In this document: positions 53,341-62,626 of the stretch, piece after piece
Layout: the number at the start of each line of letters is the position of its first letter
Position numbering within the stretch: the stretch's first letter is position 1
NCBI GenBank assembly: GCA_022827225.1
Contig: JAJDTJ010000092.1
Location: 1-64,000 of the forward strand
Direction: 5' to 3'
Source: Candidatus Poribacteria bacterium
GTDB taxonomy: Bacteria > Poribacteria > WGA-4E > WGA-3G
Length of the DNA stretch: 64,000 bases
Program-made: the position numbers and the translations under genes
Notes under the pieces: model-generated
What the model was told of the DNA's origin: nothing
Database searches by the model: none
Seen by the model: the letters and a program-made list of their open reading frames with translations, nothing else

Positions 53341-54066
53341 TTGACGCTCCTTATTGTTTTTTTAATGCTCCAGTTATTGCCCAACACCTTCGCCCAAGAC
53401 AACACACAGTGGGGGGTACCTGAGGGGGCAAGAACCCGACTCGGTAGAGGCAGAACAGGTGAGATACGGTATTCCCCCGACGGGACGCGCCTCGCGGTGG
53501 CAAGCGGCATCGGTATTTGGCTCTACGATACCACAACCTATCAAGAGGTTAGCCTGCTCACCGGGCAAAGCGAGCAAATCTTCAACATCGCGTTTAGTCC
53601 TGACGGAAAAACAATTGCGAGTGGGTGTTATGATGGGACTATCTGTTTATGGGATATCGGTACAGGTACACATGAGACAAGGCTCACAACGTATAAAGTT
53701 AGTGTCAATAGCGTGGCATTCAGCCCGGAGGGGCGCACCCTTGCGTGTGGAAGTGACGATGGCACTGTCCGCCTCTGGGATGCACACACCAGCGCATCCA
53801 AAATAACTCCCACTGGACATACAGATTCGGTTAGTAGCGTGGCGTTCAGTCCCGATGGGAAAATACTCGCCAGCGGAAGCAGAGACGGCAATATCCACCT
53901 CTGGGATGCGGATACTGGTGAATACAAGAAAACGCTCACAGGGCATACATTTTGGGTGACAAGCCTCGCCTTCAGCCCTGATGGTAAAACACTCGCAAGT
54001 GGGAGTTTGGACAGCACAGTGCTATTGTGGGAACTATTCGAGGCACCGCCACCAACACCACAATGA
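53341..54066 (+). CDS. Short secreted WD40 protein, 5 blades, start region damaged
   Basis: The 241-residue frame starts at TTG, but reading upstream in frame gives ATA-AAA-AAA-ACG, so the ancestral signal peptide (reading IKKTLFFNFL before TLLIVFLML) seems to have begun at 53314 where ATG is now ATA. After DNTQWGVPEGARTRLGRGR come only five WD40 repeats, too few for a closed propeller, so it may be decayed, or oligomerise to complete a ring. It is the last member of the family in the window. Confidence 0.55.
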   Translation: MTLLIVFLMLQLLPNTFAQDNTQWGVPEGARTRLGRGRTGEIRYSPDGTRLAVASGIGIWLYDTTTYQEVSLLTGQSEQIFNIAFSPDGKTIASGCYDGTICLWDIGTGTHETRLTTYKVSVNSVAFSPEGRTLACGSDDGTVRLWDAHTSASKITPTGHTDSVSSVAFSPDGKILASGSRDGNIHLWDADTGEYKKTLTGHTFWVTSLAFSPDGKTLASGSLDSTVLLWELFEAPPPTPQ

Positions 54067-54108
54067 CAGCTATTCAACTGATAACCTGAAACATAAGGGG
54101 AATTCGCC

Positions 54109-57100
54109 GTGGAGTACCAAGTCCTCATTACAATTTCTATACTCGTCGTACTGGTATTGGCAAATGAACTCAGTAGTGTAATGGCAGCTGAACCGGAAGG
54201 TCTTGTTGGTCGTTGGGATTTTGATGACGGAACAGGGACTGATCTCTCCAGGCACGGTAACCACGCCGTGTTTGGTGAAACAAAAATTTATTCACTCGGC
54301 GAAGGACGTGCCTGCATCGAAGTGATGCGGAAGACAGAGCCAATGCGAATCCCTGCGTCTGAGAATTCGCCACTTGCAATATCGCGTGGCACAATCTGCT
54401 TCTGGTTAAATTCGGGGTCGGATAGGTCCAACATTCTCAAATACAACAACGATGCGATCGAAATTAACAACTATCGTGGCTGTTTTCAAGTGCGTTTCCG
54501 AGGTGAGAAGGATTTTGAATACTGGGAAGGCATCCTTGATTATGATTGGCCCAAGTACGACATGCGCGAATGGGCGTTCTATCCACATGTGAAAGCCTCC
54601 GTCGGCGATGCCGAATGGCATCTGTTCGCGGTCGCCTACGATGACAAAGCGAAACAGATTGTCGGATGGCGTGATGGTGAGCAGATTGCAACAATTGATT
54701 TATCTACAGTGAACATGGAGCCGCTGCGCCGAGAGGGTTTAACTGAGATTCGGACCAGTGAAGACTTTACTGGCTATCTCGACGATCTCCGTATCTACAA
54801 TAAGCCGCTGACCGACGCTGAAGTTAGGCAGATTTACGACGAAACCAAGGACATCTATGCAGGAAGACGAGATACAAATCCTACAAAAAAAAAGCAGAAC
54901 ACTTACAAGTACCAAGAGGTGGACAGGACGCTCTATAAGGCGTGGCTACAGTTCAATCCACCCGCGACTGAACAGCCAAATCAGGATCTGTTTAAAAACA
55001 TTGTTGCTGAAGGCACAAATTCGACTGTCCAGACAGCTGGTTCTGAATTGGCACAGGCAGCGGAATCCATGTTCAGTTTCAAGCCCTCCGTTTCGGAGAC
55101 TGCCACTATCGCTGGACCGAAGATTATCCTCGGAACAGCCGAAACCTCAAACTGGATCCGCGATCATGCTGAAGACCTCCAATTGGATCGAATTGAAGGT
55201 GATGGGTTCGTCATTAAGGCGATGGAAGGAACAGTTGTTGTCGCAGGAGGAATACCCGCAGGGGTTGTTTTTGGTGTATTCGATCTGATGCGTCGCATTC
55301 AAATTGGGCAGGATCCGCTTGAACTTGATGTCATGGAGAACCCGCAGGTACCTATCCGTATGGTCGCACATTGGTCCTACTTCCGTGGACTTTTTGGGGA
55401 CAGATGGCGGGGTGGCGGCAGAGACAACTCAATTTTCAGTTGGGAAGAGTTACGCACCGGCGATACCAAACGCATCCGCGATTGGGTACGCATGCTGGCA
55501 TCGTGCGGTTGGAACGCGCTCTGTCCGAGCGAAATTAACTGGCATTATCGAAACAATTTTCTCGAACATCTTGACGAAGTCGAAACACTTGGCGATATCT
55601 GTCGAGATTACGGTATCAGACTCTATTGGAGTCCGAATTATCTCCTTGCACTCGATCCAGAAACCGCCGACGCTCTCTATGCGCGGGTACCGGACTTCGG
55701 TGGATACCTTATGAAACTCGGTTCGGAGAAACAGAACGGCGACCCGCGTCCGTCGATGGTGAACCGCATTGCGGACATACTGAAACCGTACGGTGGAAAG
55801 GTGCTTGTGCGTGGTTTCGTTTATGGGAATCTTCGCTATACACAGGAACCGTATCGGAACCTGATTCCGTATGATCTGTTTGCACACGAAGATGGCAACT
55901 TCCGAGACAACGTCATTATAGTTCCAAAAGGCAGTCCTCTGGATTGGGACCTGTGGGCACCCATCCCAGCACTTGATGGCGCGATGCAGAAAAACCTATC
56001 TGGCAGCGAACTCGTCATTGACAAGAGTTGGCCCGTTTCCTGGGTCAAGAAGTGGAAGTGGTGGTTTGAACAGGATACCTATCGCAACGGACCGGGAAGT
56101 TTGAACAAATTTAGTGTCGATTGCATCATGGGGGTGTCCATGATTGAACCTTCGCCAGCGTGGACAAAATCTCCATTGAACGCTGTAAACTATTACGGGT
56201 TGGGGCGACTCACGTGGAACCCGGACCTGACAGTGGACGAGATTTATACCGAATGGATTCGGCAGACTTTCGGTGATGATCCGGCTCTCCTGACAACGAT
56301 TAAGACAATCTTGATAATGCTTGAAGAAATCACGCGCAAGTGCTATAATTATCGTGGATATCGCGGTATCTGGCTTGATTCCACTGACCCCGGTATGGCA
56401 CAAGTCAAGACCCCTTATATAGTCAATCGCGAAGGGGCAGGCGTTATCACACCAGCCTTGCGTGAGCGTATATTAGCACAGTACGCGCCAGGACTTCGTG
56501 AGATATATGGAGACCGGTTACGCGGAGAAGCACACCTCACTGCTTTCCACTTCACGGAACACGATCAGCGGCTCTCTATCGGTAGAACCCTTATACAAGA
56601 CATCTACGCTAACATGGAAGAAGGGGTCGAAATGGCTAGACAGGCAGCCGAACTCTGGAAAACACTGGAGCAAAAAATAGATCCACACAGATATGAATAT
56701 ACCCTAAAGACCTTAGTAGACTATGCCGCGTCCGTACGCAGCATGACCCTTAAAAAATGGGTGACGAACTTTGAGACACATACCGGCAGAACACGAGAGA
56801 ATACGCTTGCAGAACTCACGCAAGGGGCACTTGCGAAAGTCAGCACATACAACGTGCGGCATTTCGGTGCCGTCACCGACGGTAAATCAAACGATGCAGA
56901 TGCAATCAACCGCGCAATAGATGCCTGCACCATCGCCGGGGGCGGGACTGTATTTGTGCCATCTGGGGTTTATGCAACGGGTTCTATCCGCCTGAAAAGC
57001 AACGTTACCCTGGCACTTGATGCTGGGGCAACACTCAAGGCTTCACAGGCTACAGACGTGGCTCTACTTATCGGGGAGAACCTTGAAAACGTGAACGTCT

Positions 57101-57456
57101 ACGGGCCCGGTACCCTTGATGCCGGTACCCTTGATGAAAGAGGCAGCAACGGGATTAATCTACAACATTGTAAAAACGTGGAAATCCGAAACTTGAACGT
57201 CTATAACGGTGGTGATGCTGCCGTTCTCACGAGCGGCTGCGAGGCTGTCCTGATAGATAATGTCAATATCCGAACCGATCAGGATGGAATCAACCTATCC
57301 GAATGCCGTAACGTAGTGGTTAGCAACTGTCGTATTGACGCGGTGCAACGCCTGTACGGAAGACCTGTAGATGGTGGGAACGCAGTAAAATTTGATGGCG
57401 AGATCTCTACGTCCGACAACATCACTGTGCAAAATTGCTTCCTTACTTCCCGCTAA
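54109..57456 (+). CDS. LamG - GH67 alpha-glucuronidase-like - truncated GH28-like fusion protein
   Basis: The 1115-residue product starts with GTG and a signal peptide (about 1-26). Residues about 28-250 are a LamG domain (VGRWDFDDGTG and GYLDDLRIYNKPLTDAEV). Residues about 275-880 follow the GH67 pattern: YKAWLQF, RIEGDGFVIKAM, VVVAGGIPAGVVFGVFDLMRR, SIFSWEEL, GIRLYWSPNYL, GSEKQNG (E540), NVIIVPKGSPLDW (D612). From memory of the GH67 site the catalytic acid Glu and one Asp are kept, but the second Glu of the pair aligns with Ser640. From about 905 the chain resembles GH28/pectin-lyase beta helices (FGAVTDGKSNDADAINRA and GTVFVPSGVYATGS) but stops after about 210 residues, before the last catalytic region. 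Confidence 0.72.
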   Translation: MEYQVLITISILVVLVLANELSSVMAAEPEGLVGRWDFDDGTGTDLSRHGNHAVFGETKIYSLGEGRACIEVMRKTEPMRIPASENSPLAISRGTICFWLNSGSDRSNILKYNNDAIEINNYRGCFQVRFRGEKDFEYWEGILDYDWPKYDMREWAFYPHVKASVGDAEWHLFAVAYDDKAKQIVGWRDGEQIATIDLSTVNMEPLRREGLTEIRTSEDFTGYLDDLRIYNKPLTDAEVRQIYDETKDIYAGRRDTNPTKKKQNTYKYQEVDRTLYKAWLQFNPPATEQPNQDLFKNIVAEGTNSTVQTAGSELAQAAESMFSFKPSVSETATIAGPKIILGTAETSNWIRDHAEDLQLDRIEGDGFVIKAMEGTVVVAGGIPAGVVFGVFDLMRRIQIGQDPLELDVMENPQVPIRMVAHWSYFRGLFGDRWRGGGRDNSIFSWEELRTGDTKRIRDWVRMLASCGWNALCPSEINWHYRNNFLEHLDEVETLGDICRDYGIRLYWSPNYLLALDPETADALYARVPDFGGYLMKLGSEKQNGDPRPSMVNRIADILKPYGGKVLVRGFVYGNLRYTQEPYRNLIPYDLFAHEDGNFRDNVIIVPKGSPLDWDLWAPIPALDGAMQKNLSGSELVIDKSWPVSWVKKWKWWFEQDTYRNGPGSLNKFSVDCIMGVSMIEPSPAWTKSPLNAVNYYGLGRLTWNPDLTVDEIYTEWIRQTFGDDPALLTTIKTILIMLEEITRKCYNYRGYRGIWLDSTDPGMAQVKTPYIVNREGAGVITPALRERILAQYAPGLREIYGDRLRGEAHLTAFHFTEHDQRLSIGRTLIQDIYANMEEGVEMARQAAELWKTLEQKIDPHRYEYTLKTLVDYAASVRSMTLKKWVTNFETHTGRTRENTLAELTQGALAKVSTYNVRHFGAVTDGKSNDADAINRAIDACTIAGGGTVFVPSGVYATGSIRLKSNVTLALDAGATLKASQATDVALLIGENLENVNVYGPGTLDAGTLDERGSNGINLQHCKNVEIRNLNVYNGGDAAVLTSGCEAVLIDNVNIRTDQDGINLSECRNVVVSNCRIDAVQRLYGRPVDGGNAVKFDGEISTSDNITVQNCFLTSR

Positions 57457-58009
57457 AGTTACAAATCTCGATCTCAACTCGTTTTGACAACGGAAAAAAC
57501 GGAGTAGAACCTCAAAAATAAAAAAGTAAGATTATGCACCTTTTGGACATACAAATTGCGTCATTAATAATTGAAACTTCCAGTTTACGTATACGCTGTC
57601 GGCAGGTAAATTTTGCCCGATTTCGTGCAATTAAGTATGGAACATGCCCCATTATGTGCAATTCCTGTGGGAATTTTACAAAACCGATAGCCGAACGCTA
57701 TCGGTCAAATCGGCATAAAATTTGCTGATACGAGCTGTATAGAATTAGACAGTTTTTTTTCGGTGGGGAAAAAGACATTTTTTCTCTCTTTTCAAGGATC
57801 TGTGTCTCTAAAAGATAGAGGCATTCAGTTTTTCGATTTCTGAAAAATTTTCTATTTTCAAGAAAATCGAAGCAACTTTCAACTAACAGAATAAGTATTA
57901 AACACCTATTGCCACAGATGCGATCAAAGTGACCGCAAGAAACGGAATGTCTACAGCGTTTATGTTCCCTGATGACATAATTTTACGCCACTAACGCGAA
58001 AGGAATTCA
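57457..58009. other. Intergenic region with small hairpin
   Basis: 553 bases between the fusion gene and moxR. It holds a perfect 9-bp hairpin (57683-57705, ACCGATAGC facing GCTATCGGT). No open frame with coding character was seen; a short frame at 57534-57728 lacks a ribosome site. Confidence 0.5.
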
Positions 58010-59026
58010 ATGAACACGACACAAAATACCGATACAATGCATGCCGATGACGTTGCTGCGATTGACGAACTCCAGAACGTCTACGACCAATTGAAACAAA
58101 CACTTGCTAAGATCATCGTCGGTCAGGAGCAAGTTATCGAACACTTGGCGATCTGTCTGTTTTCGCAGGGACACGCGCTGTTGATGGGTGTCCCCGGCTT
58201 AGCGAAAACGTTGTTGGTCAGACGTTTCGCCGAGACGATGGCGTTGCAATTCAGCCGAATCCAATTCACGCCCGACCTGATGCCGATGGACATCACCGGA
58301 ACCGACATCCTTCAAGAGATCCCCGGCGGTAGACGCGAATTCGAGTTCGTAAAAGGTCCACTGTTCGCAAATCTTATTCTCGCCGACGAGATTAACCGGG
58401 CACCCTCGAAAACACAAGCCGCTATGCTCGAAGCGATGCAGGAATATAAGATCACCGTCATCGGCAGAACCTACTCCCTGAATCCACCGTTCTTCGTACT
58501 GGCGACACAGAACCCGATTGAACAGGAAGGAACGTATCCGCTACCGGAGGCGCAACTTGACCGTTTCATGTTCAGGATTGAGGTAGATTATCCGGCACGA
58601 TCCGAGGAGATAGAGATCGCTCGTACCACAACCGGTGTCGCACTGCCAACCCTCGAATCCGTTTTAACCGGTGAAGAGGTACTCGCCTTTCAAGACCTTG
58701 TCCGCCGTGTACCTGTCGCCGAACATATCTATGAATTCGCTGTTGATTTGGTGCGTAGCACGCGCCCGAAAGGCGAGGCAACACCCGACTGGCTGAAGCC
58801 GCTTGTCGCTTGGGGTGCCGGCCCTCGGGCTGTTCAATACCTAATCTTAGGTGCGAAAGCACGCGCAGCACTCAGTGGTAGCTACATGGCGAGGCTTGAA
58901 GATGTCGTCGCCGTGGCAAATCCCGTGCTCGCGCATCGCGTCATTACATCCTTCGCAGCGGAATCCGAGAACATTACCAGCCAAGATATCGTCAACCGTC
59001 TCGTCGAAGAGTTGTCGGAGCAGTAA
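58010..59026 (+). CDS. MoxR-family AAA+ ATPase
   Basis: The 338-residue product is a MoxR ATPase, thought to act as a chaperone that assembles or activates metalloprotein or stress complexes. Walker A-type GVPGLAKTLL (about 61-70), Walker B LILADEINRAPSKTQAAMLEAM, sensor-1 FFVLATQNPIEQEGTYPLPEAQ and the sensor-2-type region are visible. It precedes a DUF58 protein and a VWA membrane protein, the classical MoxR-DUF58-VWA arrangement. AGGAA lies upstream of the ATG. Confidence 0.88.
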   Translation: MNTTQNTDTMHADDVAAIDELQNVYDQLKQTLAKIIVGQEQVIEHLAICLFSQGHALLMGVPGLAKTLLVRRFAETMALQFSRIQFTPDLMPMDITGTDILQEIPGGRREFEFVKGPLFANLILADEINRAPSKTQAAMLEAMQEYKITVIGRTYSLNPPFFVLATQNPIEQEGTYPLPEAQLDRFMFRIEVDYPARSEEIEIARTTTGVALPTLESVLTGEEVLAFQDLVRRVPVAEHIYEFAVDLVRSTRPKGEATPDWLKPLVAWGAGPRAVQYLILGAKARAALSGSYMARLEDVVAVANPVLAHRVITSFAAESENITSQDIVNRLVEELSEQ

Positions 59027-59059
59027 AATCTTAGGCACAGCAGAAAAAAACAGGAGAAG

Positions 59060-59118
59060 TAACCGGTAACCAGTTAGCAGTAAAGACTCTGTTAACTGGC
59101 AACTGTTAGCTGACAACT
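59060..59118. repeat. Palindromic element with iterated arms (copy 5)
   Basis: GGTAACCAGTTAGCAG faces CTGGCAACTGTTAGCTG words. It fills most of the gap between the moxR and DUF58 genes. Confidence 0.45.
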
Positions 59119-59123
59119 TTTAA

Positions 59124-60056
59124 ATGGCACTGCAACTCAGACGCGATTACATTAACCAACAGGTCCTTGAACGGCTGTCCACACTCCAACTCCACGCTCG
59201 ATTGCCTATGATCGGGAATGTTTCCGGTAAACACCGGAGCCCGATTCGCGGTTCCAGCCTCGAATTTGCCGAGTACCGAAAATACGTCCCAGGCGACGAT
59301 ACACGGCGACTCGACTGGCGCGCTTATGCACGGAATGATCGCTACTATATCAAAGAGTTTGAAGCCGATACCAACCTACGAATGTGTTTGGTCGTTGATA
59401 CCAGCGGCTCAATGGGGTTCGCACACACGTCCTCCGCCACAACGGAGGGCGACCCCGATATGAGTAAACTCGACTATGCACGCCGAATCGCTGGCACCTT
59501 AGCCTATATAGCCGCCTTACAAGGGGATGCCGTCGGGCTCTATTGTGCAGGCAAAACGTTCCATAAAGAAATCCCACCCAAACGCAGCGCAACCCATCTC
59601 GGCGCAGTCCTTGATGAATTAGGCGCAATGGAAGCATCCGGCGAAACTGGGCTAGCTGACGTACTCCACGAAACCGCCGAACGGGTCCCACAGCGAGCGT
59701 TGATCATCGTCATTTCAGACCTATTCATCGAACCCGCAACAGTCCGGAATTGCTTTGAGCATCTGCGGTTCCGTAAGCACGATGTCGCCGTATTTCACCT
59801 CATGGAACAGAGTGAACTCGATTTTGAATTCGATCGTCCCATACGCTTTGTTGATATGGAAGGCGGGGAACCCATACTCGCAGACCCAACTGTCATCGGC
59901 ACGCAGTACCGACGCGCAATGGAGATGTACCTCGAAAATATGGACGAGGTGATTCGCGACACCGAGATTGACTACCATCGCATCTGTATCCATGAGAACT
60001 ACGGAGACGTATTGGCACGATTTTTGTTGGGACGGACACCGAAAAAACATAAGTGA
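59124..60056 (+). CDS. DUF58 protein with VWA-like domain
   Basis: The 310-residue product shows the DUF58 signature: GSSLEFAEYRKYVPGDD, TRRLDWRAYARNDRYYIKE and the MIDAS-type DTSGSMGF with Asp-x-Ser-x-Ser. It lies between moxR and the VWA membrane gene. MoxR-linked DUF58 proteins are proposed partners in the assembly or delivery pathway. The start is ATG at 59124. Confidence 0.86.
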   Translation: MALQLRRDYINQQVLERLSTLQLHARLPMIGNVSGKHRSPIRGSSLEFAEYRKYVPGDDTRRLDWRAYARNDRYYIKEFEADTNLRMCLVVDTSGSMGFAHTSSATTEGDPDMSKLDYARRIAGTLAYIAALQGDAVGLYCAGKTFHKEIPPKRSATHLGAVLDELGAMEASGETGLADVLHETAERVPQRALIIVISDLFIEPATVRNCFEHLRFRKHDVAVFHLMEQSELDFEFDRPIRFVDMEGGEPILADPTVIGTQYRRAMEMYLENMDEVIRDTEIDYHRICIHENYGDVLARFLLGRTPKKHK

Positions 60057-60061
60057 GGAGT

Positions 60062-60160
60062 GGTTATAAGTTATAAGTTATAAGTTATAAGGAAGAGAAG
60101 AAACCGTTTTTGTAACAGTTTGCTTCTTAACCAACCACTTATAACTAACCACTTATAACC
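60062..60160. repeat. Palindromic element with iterated arms (copy 6)
   Basis: (GTTATAA)n words, four tandem copies, face ACCACTTATAACT words on the right, with a core containing AGAAACCGTTTTTGTAACAG. It separates the DUF58 and VWA genes; the left arm is fully iterated. Confidence 0.6.
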
Positions 60161-60168
60161 TTAAAAAA

Positions 60169-62193
60169 ATGAGTTTTCTGCAACCGCTTATATTAATCGC
60201 ACTTCCGCTGATGGTACTGCCGATCCTTATCCATTTAATTAATCAGCAACGGCATCGTACCATCCCTTGGGCGGCGATGATGTTCCTGATGAGCGCGAAA
60301 CGTATGAGCCGAGGGATGGCACGCCTGCGGCATCTTCTGATCCTATTGATGCGTGTTCTCGCTGTCGGAGCTCTAATCTTTGCTGTGAGTCGTCCGCTAT
60401 CCGGCGGATGGTTAGGAAGCGTCGGATTGAGTAAACCCGATGCAACCCTAATTCTGCTTGACCGATCCGCCAGCATGGAGATGCAAGACCTCCAGGCGGG
60501 TGAATCGAAGAGATCCACAGCACTGAAACGGCTCGCTGAATTGCTGGAGCAAGGCGATTACGGGACACACCTCATTCTAATTGATAGTGCCACCGGTCAG
60601 ATGCAAGAGGTAGATTCGCCTAAAGCACTATTGAACCTCCCTGTGGCGGCGGCAAGTGCCACCAGCGCAAATATGCCAACGATGCTTGAAACAGCCTTGG
60701 CATATCTTAAAGCAAACGAATCGGGACGCACCGAAATCTGGATCTGTTCGGACTTGAAAGAGAACGATTGGGACGTGCACAGTGGGCGCTGGAACGCCAT
60801 ACGTGACGCGTATGCTGAACTACAGGGTGTGCATCATTTCTTGCTCGCTTATACAGATCCGTCTTCAAGCAATTTATCAGTCAGGCTGGAAAACGTGCAA
60901 CGGTGGCAACGCGGCGGCACTGCAGAACTCGTTCTTGATGTGATGGTTCGCAGAACGGATGGCAGCACTGGCGCACGGCAGATACCAATTACGTTTGAAG
61001 TCAATAATGTGCGTTCTGTCGCTGAAGTGGAACTTGACACACTCGGTGCCTCTTTGCAGGGACACCGGATCCCTATTGATGGCAAACTCAGTTCCGGTTG
61101 GGGATCCGTCAGTTTACCGGGCGATGCGAACCCGTTGGACAATCGGTTTTTCTTCGTCTTTTCGGAACCACCGGTACGAAAGGCGGTTGTCGTGAGTGAT
61201 GATGCAAAAATTGGCGAGGCGTTCCAACGGGCACTCGCGATTCCGATGGACAACCGCTTACAACACCGTGTTGATGTGATCCCCGTAAACCGCGTAGCCG
61301 AGATTGACTGGGAAAGTACCGCATTGTTGGTTTGGCAAGCAGCTCTTCCGAGTGGATTGGTCGCCGAACAGATCACGCATTTCGTCAACAACGGACGTGT
61401 CGCTATGTTCTTCCCGCCGGGACCAGGCGGTGCCGGCGAACAGTTGTTTAATTCACACTGGGGAGATTGGCACGCGTCCGGTAGTGATCAGGTCTCTAAA
61501 CTCTCATGGTGGCGTGGCGATGCAGATCTGTTGGCTCACGTAGAGAGTGGCGATGCCTTGCCTTTGAACGAATTACGCACCTATCGCTATCGCACGCTTG
61601 AGAGTCCCGGAACGCCGTTGGCGAGGTTTGACGACGATGCACCTCTGTTGAACCGTGTGGTGACCGATCGCGGCGCAGTCTATTTCTGTAGCACACTACC
61701 GACAGCGCAATTTTCTTCTCTCGAACGGGACGGCATCGTGTTTTATGTTATGTTACAGCGAGCGTTAACTGAGGGGAGCATGGCGTTGGCTATGGCATCT
61801 CAACGTGACGCTGCCCGCGATGTGCTGGCAGATCGAGAACAATGGACAACGGTTGCACCTGAAGAAGATACCGCATCCCTCTCGGCGCGTGGATTGCATG
61901 CCGGTGTTTATCAAGACGAAACACACTGGGTCGCCGTAAACCGCAGTCAGGCTGAGGATACTGCTAAAACAGCGTCTGTTGAGGCGGTGGATGCACTGTT
62001 TGATGGACTGTCGTATAGAAGAATTGATGTTGATGTTGGCGATACGTCCGCCTTAGCGAGCGAACTCTGGCGTATCTTCCTCATCGCAATGGTGTTAGCA
62101 CTCATTGTGGAAGCAGTGTTGAGTTTACCAAGCCGAAAAACCGAAAGCAGCCCTTTAATGGACATTGCAGTCGCTGATGGGACAGCCGAATAA
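60169..62193 (+). CDS. BatA-type VWA membrane protein
   Basis: The 674-residue product has the BatA/aerotolerance N-terminal hydrophobic region (two helices, with HLINQQRHRTIPWAAMMFL and LRHLLILLMRVLAVGAL), then a VWA domain with MIDAS LILLDRSASMEMQD. After a long C-terminal region there is a last membrane segment (IFLIAMVLALIVEAVL) near the end. It is the third gene of the MoxR-DUF58-VWA unit. The large region between about 250 and 600 is unusual for BatA and may be a separate domain. Confidence 0.82.
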   Translation: MSFLQPLILIALPLMVLPILIHLINQQRHRTIPWAAMMFLMSAKRMSRGMARLRHLLILLMRVLAVGALIFAVSRPLSGGWLGSVGLSKPDATLILLDRSASMEMQDLQAGESKRSTALKRLAELLEQGDYGTHLILIDSATGQMQEVDSPKALLNLPVAAASATSANMPTMLETALAYLKANESGRTEIWICSDLKENDWDVHSGRWNAIRDAYAELQGVHHFLLAYTDPSSSNLSVRLENVQRWQRGGTAELVLDVMVRRTDGSTGARQIPITFEVNNVRSVAEVELDTLGASLQGHRIPIDGKLSSGWGSVSLPGDANPLDNRFFFVFSEPPVRKAVVVSDDAKIGEAFQRALAIPMDNRLQHRVDVIPVNRVAEIDWESTALLVWQAALPSGLVAEQITHFVNNGRVAMFFPPGPGGAGEQLFNSHWGDWHASGSDQVSKLSWWRGDADLLAHVESGDALPLNELRTYRYRTLESPGTPLARFDDDAPLLNRVVTDRGAVYFCSTLPTAQFSSLERDGIVFYVMLQRALTEGSMALAMASQRDAARDVLADREQWTTVAPEEDTASLSARGLHAGVYQDETHWVAVNRSQAEDTAKTASVEAVDALFDGLSYRRIDVDVGDTSALASELWRIFLIAMVLALIVEAVLSLPSRKTESSPLMDIAVADGTAE

Positions 62194-62383
62194 CGATTGG
62201 TGTGCGGCCCCGGATGAATGTTATATCTGCCTTTAACAAGTTTGATTTTCCACCTCTTAAGCGGGATAAGAGGTTTACTAAACTTTGGATGATTTTTAAA
62301 GTTTTTGTTTTATTGCTTTGGTGATAGAAACCCAAAGGACTTTGATACTATCAAGTGCTCTGCTTATTCAAAACAACCTCTTT

Positions 62384-62410
62384 AGTCCCGTAGGGACGAT
62401 ATGTTTATAG
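62384..62410. repeat. REP-like short hairpin (copy 2)
   Basis: AGTCCCGTAGGGACGATATG followed by TTTATAG. GTCCC and GGGAC pair over GTA; the tail matches copy 1 at 38796-38822. Confidence 0.6.
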
Positions 62411-62433
62411 AAATGAGTTCCGTCCCGCCATTT

Positions 62434-62460
62434 AGCCCCGTAGGGGCGATATGTGAACAG
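62434..62460. repeat. REP-like short hairpin (copy 3)
   Basis: AGCCCCGTAGGGGCGATATG, then TGAACAG. GCCCC and GGGGC pair; compensatory change relative to copy 2 keeps the stem. Confidence 0.6.
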
Positions 62461-62586
62461 GATTGTGGCTTCGGTAAGACTCGGATATTTACAAACAGAA
62501 GGTTTCACTGCTATGTCGGTTTGTTGTGTTTTCCCCGAGTTCCGTCTCAGCACAAACCCTTAGAAAAATCTGAATTATCAAACGTG

Positions 62587-62616
62587 TTGACTTCTTACTG
62601 TAGAACAGGATAGAAT
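62587..62616 (+). promoter_or_regulatory. Candidate promoter upstream of the last gene
   Basis: TTGACT (62587-62592), an 18-base spacer and TAGAAT (62611-62616). The MITE at 62627-62749 lies between it and the gene starting at 62821, so transcription would have to read through the element. Confidence 0.4.
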
Positions 62617-62626
62617 TAGTTATAAA

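Noticed and set aside
57534..57728. Short frame of 64 codons in the gap before moxR
   Set aside because: No ribosome site, and it crosses the 57683 hairpin; no coding character.
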